From: Magnetococcales bacterium
Lineage (GTDB): Bacteria; Pseudomonadota; Magnetococcia; Magnetococcales; DC0425bin3
Assembly: GCA_015231175.1 (NCBI GenBank)
Contig: JADGBZ010000009.1
Location: 21,327 to 85,326, forward strand
Reading direction: 5' to 3'
Length of the DNA: 64,000 nucleotides
The notes beneath the pieces are model-generated. The model saw only the letters and a program-made list of their open reading frames with translations. It was not told the origin of the DNA and did no database searches. Shown here in pieces: positions 1-8,779 of the stretch (position 1 is the stretch's first letter; each line of letters opens with the position of its first letter). The translations under genes and the position numbers were made by a program.

Positions 1-377
1 AGGGGGTTGTCGGGATGAACGATGAGAACCACCGCATCCCAGCCAACAATCGTCTCCACCGGCTCGTCATGGCCCCGTTTGACAGCCAATTGCTTCTCCC
101 GGATGCGAATGGGACGGGAGGAAGCCGCAATATCCACATGGCCATTGATCAGGCTGGCAACCCCGTTATCGGCGCCCCTCCCCTCGACGGACAGAAGCAC
201 GCCGGGATACTCGGCACGAAACCCTTCGGCCCATCCATAAAGCGCCTCGGCCATGGTCTCGGAACTTCGGATGCGTACCCGGGCAACGGTCTCATCCTCC
301 CCGGCCCAGGCCCAGCCGCCCAAGCCACCCGACCCGAACGTCAATCCGGCCAAGAGAAGCAACCAGAGGTTTTTCAC
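1..377 (-). CDS. PstS-like phosphate-binding periplasmic protein, N-terminal part (cut by window edge)
   Basis: Only the first ~125 residues are inside the window. Read on the minus strand they give a signal peptide (MKNLWLLLLAGLTFGSGG, then an Ala-rich cleavage region) followed by the start of a PstS/PBP-like fold: a segment GADNGVASLINGHVDIAASS and then SRPI. This matches the ligand-loop pattern (a glycine-rich turn followed by 'G.ADIAMSSR') of phosphate ABC-transporter substrate-binding proteins. An ATG at 383 abuts GGAGG with no spacing, whereas the in-frame GTG at 377 has GGAGG six bases upstream and gives a cleaner signal peptide, so GTG is preferred. Family knowledge: such proteins capture phosphate in the periplasm or sense it. 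Transporter partners would lie outside the window. Divergent from the CorA-like gene. Confidence 0.7.
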   Translation of the reverse strand, partial: MKNLWLLLLAGLTFGSGGLGGWAWAGEDETVARVRIRSSETMAEALYGWAEGFRAEYPGVLLSVEGRGADNGVASLINGHVDIAASSRPIRIREKQLAVKRGHDEPVETIVGWDAVVLIVHPDNP

Positions 378-629
378 ATCCATCCTCCGTAACCCGCCGT
401 GGGCATTCCAGTGGTACAGGGAGAGACTGCTGGACGAAAATTCGGGACCAAGAGCCCATCACCGCCAGAATAGCACGATCCCGGGATGCGGAGCAACACG
501 ACGATCACCCACCGAACCCTGGGCCATGCATCCCATTGCAGAAATTCCTCTGGACAAACACACCGGCTAGCACGAGAATCAGGGGTTCGTCCTGGATCAC
601 CAGCATCAGCCCTGTCAGGATGCCAGACG

Positions 630-2282
630 GTGAAATCGGAACACACGGTCAACCACTTTCGCCAAATCATTCTCTGGCCCCTGCAATTGATGCCCCTGGC
701 AGACAACGCCGGACAGCACCACTGGGAACTGCTGGAACAAAACCGAAGCGACAGCCCATGGCGCCGGGTCGAAAACAAATTCACCGGCAACAAACGCAGC
801 GGCGGACCGGGATTTCAGGAGAGGTATTACAAAGAGTTTGTCACCTTCCCCCCTTACGTACAGCGCTTTCTCTATGGCGAAAGCCGCAGCCTGAACATGC
901 CCCACACCGAGGATCCCCCGGGAGACTCCGCCTTAAAAATATTCCGAAGGCACGACGTGGCAGCCTTGCGTCTGACCTTGCATACGGACGCAGCCCCCAT
1001 CCTGCTGGCAGTCCCCTTCGTTGGCCTCTATTTTTTTGACGACATCGATGTCGTCTTCCTCAAAGTCGAGGTGACGGCCAGCCACCTCCCTCTCACCACC
1101 GTCCGCGACATCATGTATCGTTTTGGACGCGCCTATCCAACAGGGTGGGACGATGTTGGCCAGGGGGTCCATAACGCGGCCAAAGTCGAGTGGCTCGCGA
1201 CGGATGGCCATTGCATCGCCTCGTCCGATTTCGACAACCGGGATAAATTTCTCTCCTTCACCCGTTGGCATCGTGCGCCCTGTTCGTCATCCCATTGGGC
1301 CTTTCTGCTGCGCCCCCTGGCCCTGGATCCCTCCGAAGAGGTGGGCGAGATCCGTTACCGGCAGATCGAACACCACCGCATGCCACTGATGGCCTATGTC
1401 GCCGTCGATGACCCCCGCAGCATCTCCCGGGAAGAGTGGATCCGCCTTGGTCTCATCGCCACCCTGCACCCGGAAGAGCCCATTCCCATCCACGATTCGG
1501 ACGTGACGGAATTCAACATCCGCTATTGCTACGACCGCTTCTGGACCAATACCGATACCGGCTCCAACACCCGCTACCTGTGCAGCGGACGCGCCCTCAT
1601 CGTGGTCGGCGATGCCCGCGAAAGCTATTTTCTCAACAGCGATCGCGGCATCCTGGCCCATTTCCGGCACCAATACTTCATTCTCTTCCTGATTGCCCAC
1701 CTGCATCGAGCCGCCCTGTTGATTTTTTCCGACCGCCTGGTCGACGCCATCCACGACATGGATATCAAACAAGCCAGCTCCGTCAACAAATTCCGGCAAC
1801 GGATTCATTCCAGTTTCGATGCATTCCTGCGTTTTACCCATCGCTACTGGTTTCATGAAATCTCTGAACGCCCACACATGCAAAGCCTCTTTCGCCTCTG
1901 CTCCAACTGGCTGGGCAACGACGCCCTTTATGACGAGGTCAAGGAAGAGTTGCGCGATATGAGCCAATATCTCGACAGCGACGCGCAACGCCGCCAATCC
2001 ACCACCGTGGTGCGCCTGACTGTCGTCACCACCATCAGCCTGGTCGGCACAGTGGCCACCGGCTTTCTGGGCATGAACATCATCGATGAAGCGAATGCAC
2101 CCATCCTGCTGCGTTGGAGTTATTTTTTCCTCACCATCCTGGGAACGGTGGCATTTGTGTTGTTTTCCATCATGAAATCCAGGCGGCTCTCCGAACTCAT
2201 GGATATCCTCTCCGACAACCGCACCCCTTTGCGCACACGCTTTGCCCTGATCGCCGCATCCTCCCGCCAACCTCGCCCATAG
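630..2282 (+). CDS. CorA-like divalent-cation channel family protein
   Basis: About 550 residues. The C-terminus holds two membrane helices (about residues 462-487 and 494-516), and the first ends in the sequence FLGMNI, i.e. the GMN selectivity motif of the CorA/Mrs2 Mg2+ channel superfamily. A short positively charged tail follows (MKSRRLSEL). The large N-terminal part is soluble and mixed alpha/beta, as expected for the cytoplasmic funnel, but is much longer than in classical CorA (~316 residues) and not recognisable by eye. The frame is open from 486, but the GTG at 630 has CAGGA upstream and excludes a compositionally poor leader, so it is chosen; start confidence is moderate. The likely role is Mg2+/Co2+/Zn2+ permeation, or a regulated relative. 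It is followed by the GNAT/RimK pair with no obvious link. Confidence 0.7.
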   Translation: MKSEHTVNHFRQIILWPLQLMPLADNAGQHHWELLEQNRSDSPWRRVENKFTGNKRSGGPGFQERYYKEFVTFPPYVQRFLYGESRSLNMPHTEDPPGDSALKIFRRHDVAALRLTLHTDAAPILLAVPFVGLYFFDDIDVVFLKVEVTASHLPLTTVRDIMYRFGRAYPTGWDDVGQGVHNAAKVEWLATDGHCIASSDFDNRDKFLSFTRWHRAPCSSSHWAFLLRPLALDPSEEVGEIRYRQIEHHRMPLMAYVAVDDPRSISREEWIRLGLIATLHPEEPIPIHDSDVTEFNIRYCYDRFWTNTDTGSNTRYLCSGRALIVVGDARESYFLNSDRGILAHFRHQYFILFLIAHLHRAALLIFSDRLVDAIHDMDIKQASSVNKFRQRIHSSFDAFLRFTHRYWFHEISERPHMQSLFRLCSNWLGNDALYDEVKEELRDMSQYLDSDAQRRQSTTVVRLTVVTTISLVGTVATGFLGMNIIDEANAPILLRWSYFFLTILGTVAFVLFSIMKSRRLSELMDILSDNRTPLRTRFALIAASSRQPRP

Positions 2283-2394
2283 CCCCTCCTCCCAGGCCGG
2301 TGCATTTTCCTGCATGCAAACGCAAGCTCGCCGTGGACTGTTGGTTCAGGAAGGCCTATCTTTATCGCCCGGTGTGCGATGCGTAAGTCGTGAC

Positions 2395-2880
2395 ATGCTA
2401 CCCATTCCCGATGACGGATCAACCATGGTCCAATTGCGTCCTGCCTGCGTGGCGGATATCCCCAACATGGAACAGATTGAAAGGGCCTGTTTTGCGACGG
2501 ATCGCCTGGCCGGGAAACACTTCCGCCACTTGTTGACGCGTGGCCATGCCATCACTCTGATCGCCCTGTTGGCGACACGAATTCAGGGCTACGGCCTGCT
2601 GCTTCTGCGCCGCAACTCCCGCTCTGCCAGACTTTATTCCCTGGCGATCCATCCCGCTGAGCGCCGGGCGGGCCTTGGCCGAATCGTGCTGTCCGGTCTG
2701 GAAGAGATCGCCATCTCCCATCAACTGACAAGTATCCACTTGGAGGTTCGTGTCGACAATGCACCAGCCATCGCCTTCTACCACGGCCTGGGCTACCGCT
2801 CATGCGCGATCCTTGCCGGCTATTATGCCGACCACCAGGATGCCTACCGCATGAAAAAAAGGCTGGATGACAAACACTGA
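2395..2880 (+). CDS. GNAT-family N-acetyltransferase
   Basis: About 161 residues with a standard GNAT fold. Motif A is visible as LAIHPAERRAGLGRIVLSGL (acetyl-CoA pyrophosphate loop RRAGLG), preceded by a beta-strand pair containing LYSL. Motif B is visible as NAPAIAFYHGLGYR. This is the RimI-type arrangement, so acetylation of an amine or a protein N-terminus is likely; the substrate cannot be read from the sequence. The start is uncertain: ATG 2395 or ATG 2425 (MVQLRPACVADI, the position where GNAT domains normally begin). The gene ends 14 bases inside the downstream RimK-like gene, indicating translational coupling. GNAT plus RimK-like ATP-grasp pairs recur in proteobacteria, which suggests the two act on the same molecule. 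Confidence 0.85.
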   Translation: MLPIPDDGSTMVQLRPACVADIPNMEQIERACFATDRLAGKHFRHLLTRGHAITLIALLATRIQGYGLLLLRRNSRSARLYSLAIHPAERRAGLGRIVLSGLEEIAISHQLTSIHLEVRVDNAPAIAFYHGLGYRSCAILAGYYADHQDAYRMKKRLDDKH

Positions 2881-4393
2881 AACCATGGGCACTCCCACCA
2901 AACACCGTTACACCATCGTCGTTGACCGAAGCCCGGACTGGAAATGGAATCCCGAGGGTTTTCATATTCTGACAGCGGATGACTTCCTGGCCCAACCCCT
3001 GGTCCAGGCCAAATCCGCCGGCCCTGGCCGCATCATCAATCTATGCCGCGACTACCACTACATGAGCGGCGGTTATTACTGCTCGCTCCTGGCCGAGGCC
3101 CGGCGGCAACTCCCCATGCCAACCATGGCAGACATTCTGGATCTCTCCGGGAAAAAGCTCTACGCCTTCGCCCTGCCGGAGCTGGAAGCATCCTTGACCC
3201 GCATCCTGAAACGTCTGGCCGACCCGCCAAGCCAGGATTTCTCTCTGCATGTCTTTTTCGGTCATGTGGACGACGCCCGGTTCCGCATCCTCGGCGACAA
3301 GCTGTTCGATACCTTCCGTTTCCCCCTCATCAAAATACGCATCCGGCGCAAAACCAAACGTTGGGCCATCACCTCGATCCGTCCCCTGGGATTGCATCAA
3401 GTCTACACGGCGCAAAGGGCCTTCTTTGAAACCAGCCTGCGCAGCTATACCCGAGCCCCCGCCCGCCCCAAAGCCAATCGGGTGCCGGAGTTGTACAATC
3501 TGGCCATTCTGCATGACCCCCACGAAGCCCTTCCCCCTTCCAATCCCAAGGCCCTGGAGAGATTTATCCGTGTCTCACGCGCCCTGCGCATGGAAGTGGA
3601 ACTCATCACCCGCAAGGATTATCACCGCATCCCCGAGTTCGACGCCCTGTTCATTCGCGAAACCACTGGCCTGAATCACCACACCTTCCACTTTGCCCGT
3701 AAAGCCGAACAGGAAGGACTGCCGGTCATCGACGACACCAGCTCCATCATCCGCTGCGCCAACAAGATATTTCTCTTTGAACTGCTCTCCAGCCATGGCC
3801 TGCCCACGCCAAAATCCATGTCCCTGGACCGGTTTTTCTTCAATCTGGAACGGATCACCGCCATGGAGGAGTGGCTCGGATATCCCATGGTCCTGAAAGT
3901 GCCGGATGGCTCCTTCTCACGCGGCATCCACAAAGCCAACAATCGCACCGAACTCGAAGAACACGCCGCCCGCCTGTTCGTGGAGTCGCGCCTGATCCTG
4001 GCCCAGGAGTACATGTATACGGCTTTCGACTGGCGCATTGGCATCCTCAACGGTCGACCGCTCTTCGCCAGTCAATACCACATGTCCCGCAACCATTGGC
4101 AGATCTATCGCCACCGGCCCGACGGCTCGGTGGCGGGAGGTGGTTTCCGCACCATGCCGGTCGAAGAGGCCCCAGCCGATGTCGTCGAAACCGCGCGCCG
4201 CGCCGCCACCCTGCTGGGAACCGGATTGTACGGCGTCGATCTCAAACACAACAACCGTGGCGTCCACGTCATCGAGGTCAACGATAACCCCAATATCGAC
4301 CATGGCATCGAAGACAAGGCCATCAAAGATCTCCTGTATACCCGCATCCTGAAAGAGTTCATCGAACGCATTGAGGCTGGCCGACGAGGATAG
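2867..4393 (+). CDS. RimK-like ATP-grasp ligase with N-terminal extension
   Basis: 508 residues. The C-terminal half is an ATP-grasp domain of the RimK/glutathione-synthetase type: a central strand YPMVLKVPDGSFSRGIHKA (ATP-binding lysine and flexible glycine/serine loop), then LILAQEYMYTAFDWRIG, and the Mg-binding end VIEVNDNPNIDHGIED (E..N). The N-terminal ~200 residues form a separate RimK-like domain beginning VVDRSPDWKW. Known relatives ligate an amino acid (often glutamate) to a carboxylate through an acyl phosphate. The cytoplasmic substrate here is unknown. The ATG start lies 14 bases inside the upstream GNAT gene, with AGG just upstream. It overlaps the acetyltransferase and is followed 46 bases later by the TPR-sulfotransferase, so a three-gene transcript is possible. 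Confidence 0.85.
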   Translation: MTNTETMGTPTKHRYTIVVDRSPDWKWNPEGFHILTADDFLAQPLVQAKSAGPGRIINLCRDYHYMSGGYYCSLLAEARRQLPMPTMADILDLSGKKLYAFALPELEASLTRILKRLADPPSQDFSLHVFFGHVDDARFRILGDKLFDTFRFPLIKIRIRRKTKRWAITSIRPLGLHQVYTAQRAFFETSLRSYTRAPARPKANRVPELYNLAILHDPHEALPPSNPKALERFIRVSRALRMEVELITRKDYHRIPEFDALFIRETTGLNHHTFHFARKAEQEGLPVIDDTSSIIRCANKIFLFELLSSHGLPTPKSMSLDRFFFNLERITAMEEWLGYPMVLKVPDGSFSRGIHKANNRTELEEHAARLFVESRLILAQEYMYTAFDWRIGILNGRPLFASQYHMSRNHWQIYRHRPDGSVAGGGFRTMPVEEAPADVVETARRAATLLGTGLYGVDLKHNNRGVHVIEVNDNPNIDHGIEDKAIKDLLYTRILKEFIERIEAGRRG

Positions 4394-4439
4394 TACCTGC
4401 ACACGCCGGCTAAAAGATCGCTTCCGGAGAGCCTGACCC

Positions 4440-6893
4440 ATGTCCGATCATCGCAAAGCTCGGCAAAGACATGTTCAGCACGCATCCACTTCGTCGCCAA
4501 CACCCGTCCGACAATCGGCCTTCGACCTCTATGCCGAAGGCAAGCTGGCCGCAGCCTTGGCAACGGCGGAGATCGCCCTGCGTGCGCACAGACAGGATGT
4601 CGACCTGCTGAACCTCGCCGCCTATTGCCATGGGCAGTTGGGCAACCCGCAGCAGGCCTTGGACCTTTGGCAACAGGCCCTCCGGATCAAGCCAGATTAT
4701 GCCGATGCCTATTTCAATATTGGCAATTTTTTGAAACAACTCGGCCTTGTCAAAGAAGCCGAAGCAGCCCTCCGCCAGGCCCTGCACTTCAAGCCCAACC
4801 ATGCGGACTTCCACAACAATCTGGGCAACCTGCTGAAAGAACAGGGGCGTCTCGACGAGGCCGAGACCATCTACCGGCAGGCCCTGCACCACCAACCAGA
4901 CCACGCCGATCTGCATGCCAACCTGGGGGTACTCCTCAAAAAACAGGCTCGCTTCGAGGCGTCCGAGCTGGCCCTGCGACAGGCCCTGCGCATCCGCCCG
5001 GATCACGCCAACGCCCTCTACAACCTGGGAAATCTTTTGCAGGAACAAAACCGCCTTGCCGAGTCGGCAGAGGCCTACCAACAGGCGCTGCACCACCACC
5101 CAAACCATGTGGATGCGCTGAACAATCTGGGCAGCGTTTTGCACAAACAGCACAATTTTGCCGCAGCCGAGACCACCTACCGGCAGGCCTTGCAGATCAG
5201 GCCGGAAGATGCAGATATCTGCAACAACCTCGCCAACCTCCTGAAAGAGATGCAGGCCTGGGAGGCCGCCGAGGCCCTCTACCGGCAGGCCCTGCGCAGC
5301 AGACCCAACCAGGCCGATCTGCACTCCAACCTGGGTGTCCTCCTGAAAAAACAGGCCCGCTACGCCGAGGCGGAACACGCCTTCCGGCAAGCCCTGGCCA
5401 TCAGGCCGGATTTCGCCCATATCCACTACAATCTGGGCACGCTCCTGCAAGAGACCCAACGCTTTGCCGAAGCCGAGTCCGCCTATCGGCAAACCCTCCT
5501 GCACATGCCCGATCACGCCGATGCCCACAACAATCTGGGCAATATTCTGAAAATTTTCAAACGCTACGATGAGGCCGAGGCGGCCTACCGACAGGCCATG
5601 CTCTGCCGGAACAACTTTGCCGAAGCCCTCAGCAATCTGGGCTCCCTCCTCCAGGATATGCAACGTTTCGACGAGGCCGAAGCCGCCTATCGGCAGGCCC
5701 TGCACCTGCAACCCGACAACTCCGGCGCTCACAACAATCTGGGCGTTCTCCTCCTGGATGTGGGGCAACCCGATGCAGCCATCCTCTCCTTCCGCCAGGC
5801 CATTGCCATACAGCCGAATCTTGTAGCGGCCCACCGTCACCTCGCCTTCACCAAACGGTTCAAACAAAGCGACCCGGACCTGTTGGCCATCGAAAAACTG
5901 TTGTCACAAGAGGCCCTCTCCGATGGAGAGATGGCCCAGTTGCACTATGCGATCGCCAAAGCCAAAGCGGATCTCGGCACCTTCGATGAGGCCTTCTCGC
6001 ACTACCTGCAAGGCGCCCGTTTGAAACGCAGGGAGTTCGATTATCATATCACGGAAATTCAAAGTTATTTCAATGCCATCACCCTCCGTTGCACGGCCAG
6101 GTGGATCGAAACGCATGCCAGGAAAGAGCGATCCGGTCCCATTCCGGTGTTCATCGTCGGCATGCCCAGGTCCGGCACCACCCTGGTCGAGCAGATTCTT
6201 GCCAGTCACCCCCTGGTCCACGCCTCGGGTGAACTGGAATTTTTTCGGAAGATGATCGATGAACACTACCTCCGCCCCGAACAAACCTGGCCCGACTGGC
6301 TGGAGAGTCTCTCCACGGAAGAGTTGGCGCAACTGGGCCAAAAATACCTGCAAGCCTTGACGCAGCCGGCACAAGGCAAAAAGTGGATCACCGACAAAAT
6401 GCCAAGCAACTTTCAATATCTTGGCTTGATAGTGGCTGCCCTGCCCCAGGCACGCATCCTTCATGTCCAGCGGGATGCCGCCGACACCTGCCTCTCCTGT
6501 TTTACCAACTATTTTACCCATGGACAGGCCTTCTCTTATGACCTGACCGAACTGGGCATGCACTATCGCGCCTATGCCGGCCTGATGGACCATTGGCGCA
6601 GCGCCTTGCCACCCAACCGGATGTGGGAGATCCGGTACGAACAGTTGATCGCGAATCCAGAACCGATGATCCGCGACCTGCTGGCTTTCTGTGGATTGAC
6701 GTGGCACCCGGCCTGCCGTGAATTTTATCACACCAAAAGGCCGATCCAGACCGCCAGCGCCTTGCAGGTGCGCCAACCTCTGTATCAAACCTCCGTGCAG
6801 CGCTGGCGCGTCTATCAGCAGCAACTGGCACCTTTGTTTGCGGCCCTGGGACCATGGGCCCCGCCGGAGTGGTCTCTGGCGCGCAAAGGGTAA
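4440..6893 (+). CDS. TPR-repeat sulfotransferase
   Basis: 817 residues. Residues ~22-470 are about a dozen 34-residue tetratricopeptide repeats with near-identical cores (YRQAL...P..AD...NLG.LL), visible as a 102-bp periodicity in the DNA. Residues ~565-800 form a PAPS-dependent sulfotransferase domain starting with the 5'-phosphosulfate loop FIVGMPRSGTTLVEQILASH, followed by HVQRDAADTCLSCF (3'-phosphate-binding Arg/Ser region). This architecture is common in bacteria and resembles tyrosylprotein sulfotransferase-like proteins. A protein or glycan acceptor presented by the TPR superhelix is the usual inference. GGAGAG precedes the ATG at 4440. No signal peptide is evident, so it is probably cytoplasmic. 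The repeats make internal recombination and assembly collapse plausible. Confidence 0.9.
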   Translation: MSDHRKARQRHVQHASTSSPTPVRQSAFDLYAEGKLAAALATAEIALRAHRQDVDLLNLAAYCHGQLGNPQQALDLWQQALRIKPDYADAYFNIGNFLKQLGLVKEAEAALRQALHFKPNHADFHNNLGNLLKEQGRLDEAETIYRQALHHQPDHADLHANLGVLLKKQARFEASELALRQALRIRPDHANALYNLGNLLQEQNRLAESAEAYQQALHHHPNHVDALNNLGSVLHKQHNFAAAETTYRQALQIRPEDADICNNLANLLKEMQAWEAAEALYRQALRSRPNQADLHSNLGVLLKKQARYAEAEHAFRQALAIRPDFAHIHYNLGTLLQETQRFAEAESAYRQTLLHMPDHADAHNNLGNILKIFKRYDEAEAAYRQAMLCRNNFAEALSNLGSLLQDMQRFDEAEAAYRQALHLQPDNSGAHNNLGVLLLDVGQPDAAILSFRQAIAIQPNLVAAHRHLAFTKRFKQSDPDLLAIEKLLSQEALSDGEMAQLHYAIAKAKADLGTFDEAFSHYLQGARLKRREFDYHITEIQSYFNAITLRCTARWIETHARKERSGPIPVFIVGMPRSGTTLVEQILASHPLVHASGELEFFRKMIDEHYLRPEQTWPDWLESLSTEELAQLGQKYLQALTQPAQGKKWITDKMPSNFQYLGLIVAALPQARILHVQRDAADTCLSCFTNYFTHGQAFSYDLTELGMHYRAYAGLMDHWRSALPPNRMWEIRYEQLIANPEPMIRDLLAFCGLTWHPACREFYHTKRPIQTASALQVRQPLYQTSVQRWRVYQQQLAPLFAALGPWAPPEWSLARKG

Positions 6894-6913
6894 CCGTCGA
6901 CAAGGAATTGTTC

Positions 6914-8779
6914 ATGGACAGACCGGAAACTTTGCAAAAAATCCATCGTCTGATCGAGGCTGTCTCCACTCTGCGCCAGCGGTGCCTGCTTCACGAACAG
7001 GCCCACGCAGAGGCCGTCGCGGAGATTACACCGAATGATCGTCCAAGCGCACGAAATTTGCTGCACTATCTGGCGCTGCGTCAAAATGACCTCGGCACAC
7101 TACAGGAGGCGCTCTCCTCACTCGGCCTCTCATCGCTTGGCCGACTCGAAGCCCATGCCATGGCAACCCTCAATGCCGTGCTGAAAACCTTGCACCGACT
7201 GGCCGAGCAACCGCCCCCGCACATCAACCCCGATGATGCCCCGGTCGATTTCACATCGGGGCCGCGACGGCTGCGCGAACACTCCAAGCAACTCCTGGGT
7301 CCAGAACCTGTCAACCACTCCGAACGCATCATGGTCACCCTGCCGACGGAAGCTGCACACTCCATGGATCTGCTCAGAAACCTGTTGGCAGTCGGCGTCA
7401 ACATTGTCAGAATCAATTGTGCCCACGACGGACCCAAAGAGTGGGTTGCCATGGTCAACAATCTGCGTGCTGCGGAGCAATCCCTCGGTCGCTCCTGCCT
7501 CGTTCTCGCCGACCTCTCCGGGCCAAAACTGCGCACCGGCGCCATCCTCCTTCCGGATCCGGTCATCAAGATCAAACCGCGCCGAACCTACGATGGCGCC
7601 CTGGTTGCACCCGCACGCATCTGGATCACCCCGGCAAACGCACCCACGCCCCCCCCCGGGGGTAACCCTGATGGACAATTGTGGGTGGAGGGCCCATTGC
7701 TGGCCAACGCCCGGCCCGGCCACTTGATCGGTATCGAGGAGCGACGAGGCCGCAAACGAACCCTGACTGTCAGCGAGTGCAACCGAGGCTCGTGTTGGGC
7801 CCTCTCTGACTATACCCTCTATGTGGCAGAAGGGGCCGCCCTCACCCTGCGAGATGCGGATGGACACATCCTGGGCATGGGCCACGTCGTTGGCGTGCCA
7901 CAGGTGCAGGAACCCCTGCTGCTCCAACGCAACGACACATTGATCCTGACGCGAGGGGAGGAACCAGGTCATCCGGCACGCAGGGACAGCGATGGAGAGA
8001 TCCTGGAACCCGCCCGCATCTCATGTACCCTGGATGCCGTCTTCGAGTGCATTCGACCTGGAGAACAGGTGTGGTTGGATGACGGTACCATCGGCGGCAT
8101 AACCCGGGCCGTCACCGAGGATGAGATCACCGTCGAGATCACCTACGCCAAGCCCAAAGGGTCCAAACTTCGGGCCGAAAAAGGCATCAACCTCCCCGAC
8201 ACCGAACTCCATGTTCCCGCCATGACCGAAAAGGATTTCGCGGACCTTGACGTGGTTTTCCCCTTGATCGACATGGTGAGCCTCTCCTTCGTACAAAGAC
8301 CGGAAGATATCTACACCCTGGAACGACGCATCAAAGAGATGCATGGCAAACATATCGGCATTGTCATCAAAATTGAAAATGCCTCAGCCGTGGATCGTCT
8401 CCCGGCACTGTTGCTGGCCGCTTTGCGCTCACCGCCGGTCGGCGTCATGCTGGCGCGCGGCGATCTCGCCGTCGAGGTCGGTTTCGAGCGTCTGGCCCAG
8501 GTTCAGGAGCAGATTTTATGCCTCTGCGAAGCCGCCCATGTGCCGGTCATCTGGGCCACCCAGGTGCTGGAAGAGCTGACCAGAACAGGGCGGCCTTCAC
8601 GATCCGAAGTCACCGATGCCGCCATGAGCGGACGCGCCGAATGCGTGATGCTCAACAAAGGCCCCTACATCGTCGATGCCATCAAATTTCTGGATGGAGT
8701 ACTCGCCTACGTGGACAAACATCAGTCGAAAAAATCGTTCCTACTCAGACGGTTGGGCGTGTTTGATGTTGCAAAATGA
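6914..8779 (+). CDS. Pyruvate kinase-like protein lacking the C-terminal regulatory domain
   Basis: About 621 residues. From ~residue 139 it follows the pyruvate-kinase barrel: RIMVTLPTEAAHSMDLLRNL, NIVRINCAHDGP, DLSGPKLRTG, then a long inserted B-domain-like region, FADLDVVFPLIDMVSLSFVQ, LARGDLAVEVGFERL and ATQVLEELTRTGRPSRSEVTD. The usual SGETAKG segment is replaced by LNKGPYIVDAI. The protein stops there, so the ~120-residue allosteric C domain of canonical PykF/PykA is missing, while a ~135-residue helical N-terminal extension is present. It may transfer phosphate between ADP and an enolpyruvate substrate, or be a divergent regulator. The ATG at 6914 has AAGGA seven bases upstream. The last 35 bases overlap tail-to-tail with the gene on the other strand. 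Confidence 0.8.
   Translation: MDRPETLQKIHRLIEAVSTLRQRCLLHEQAHAEAVAEITPNDRPSARNLLHYLALRQNDLGTLQEALSSLGLSSLGRLEAHAMATLNAVLKTLHRLAEQPPPHINPDDAPVDFTSGPRRLREHSKQLLGPEPVNHSERIMVTLPTEAAHSMDLLRNLLAVGVNIVRINCAHDGPKEWVAMVNNLRAAEQSLGRSCLVLADLSGPKLRTGAILLPDPVIKIKPRRTYDGALVAPARIWITPANAPTPPPGGNPDGQLWVEGPLLANARPGHLIGIEERRGRKRTLTVSECNRGSCWALSDYTLYVAEGAALTLRDADGHILGMGHVVGVPQVQEPLLLQRNDTLILTRGEEPGHPARRDSDGEILEPARISCTLDAVFECIRPGEQVWLDDGTIGGITRAVTEDEITVEITYAKPKGSKLRAEKGINLPDTELHVPAMTEKDFADLDVVFPLIDMVSLSFVQRPEDIYTLERRIKEMHGKHIGIVIKIENASAVDRLPALLLAALRSPPVGVMLARGDLAVEVGFERLAQVQEQILCLCEAAHVPVIWATQVLEELTRTGRPSRSEVTDAAMSGRAECVMLNKGPYIVDAIKFLDGVLAYVDKHQSKKSFLLRRLGVFDVAK

Noticed and set aside
486..629. Upstream extension of the CorA-like frame to the ATG at 486
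   Set aside because: No ribosome-binding site and composition unlike the rest of the protein; the GTG at 630 is better supported.
4410..5867. A 485-codon minus-strand frame opposite the TPR repeats
   Set aside because: Repetitive LQGLPIGG-like sequence is the reverse reading of the TPR units; the plus-strand gene explains the region.
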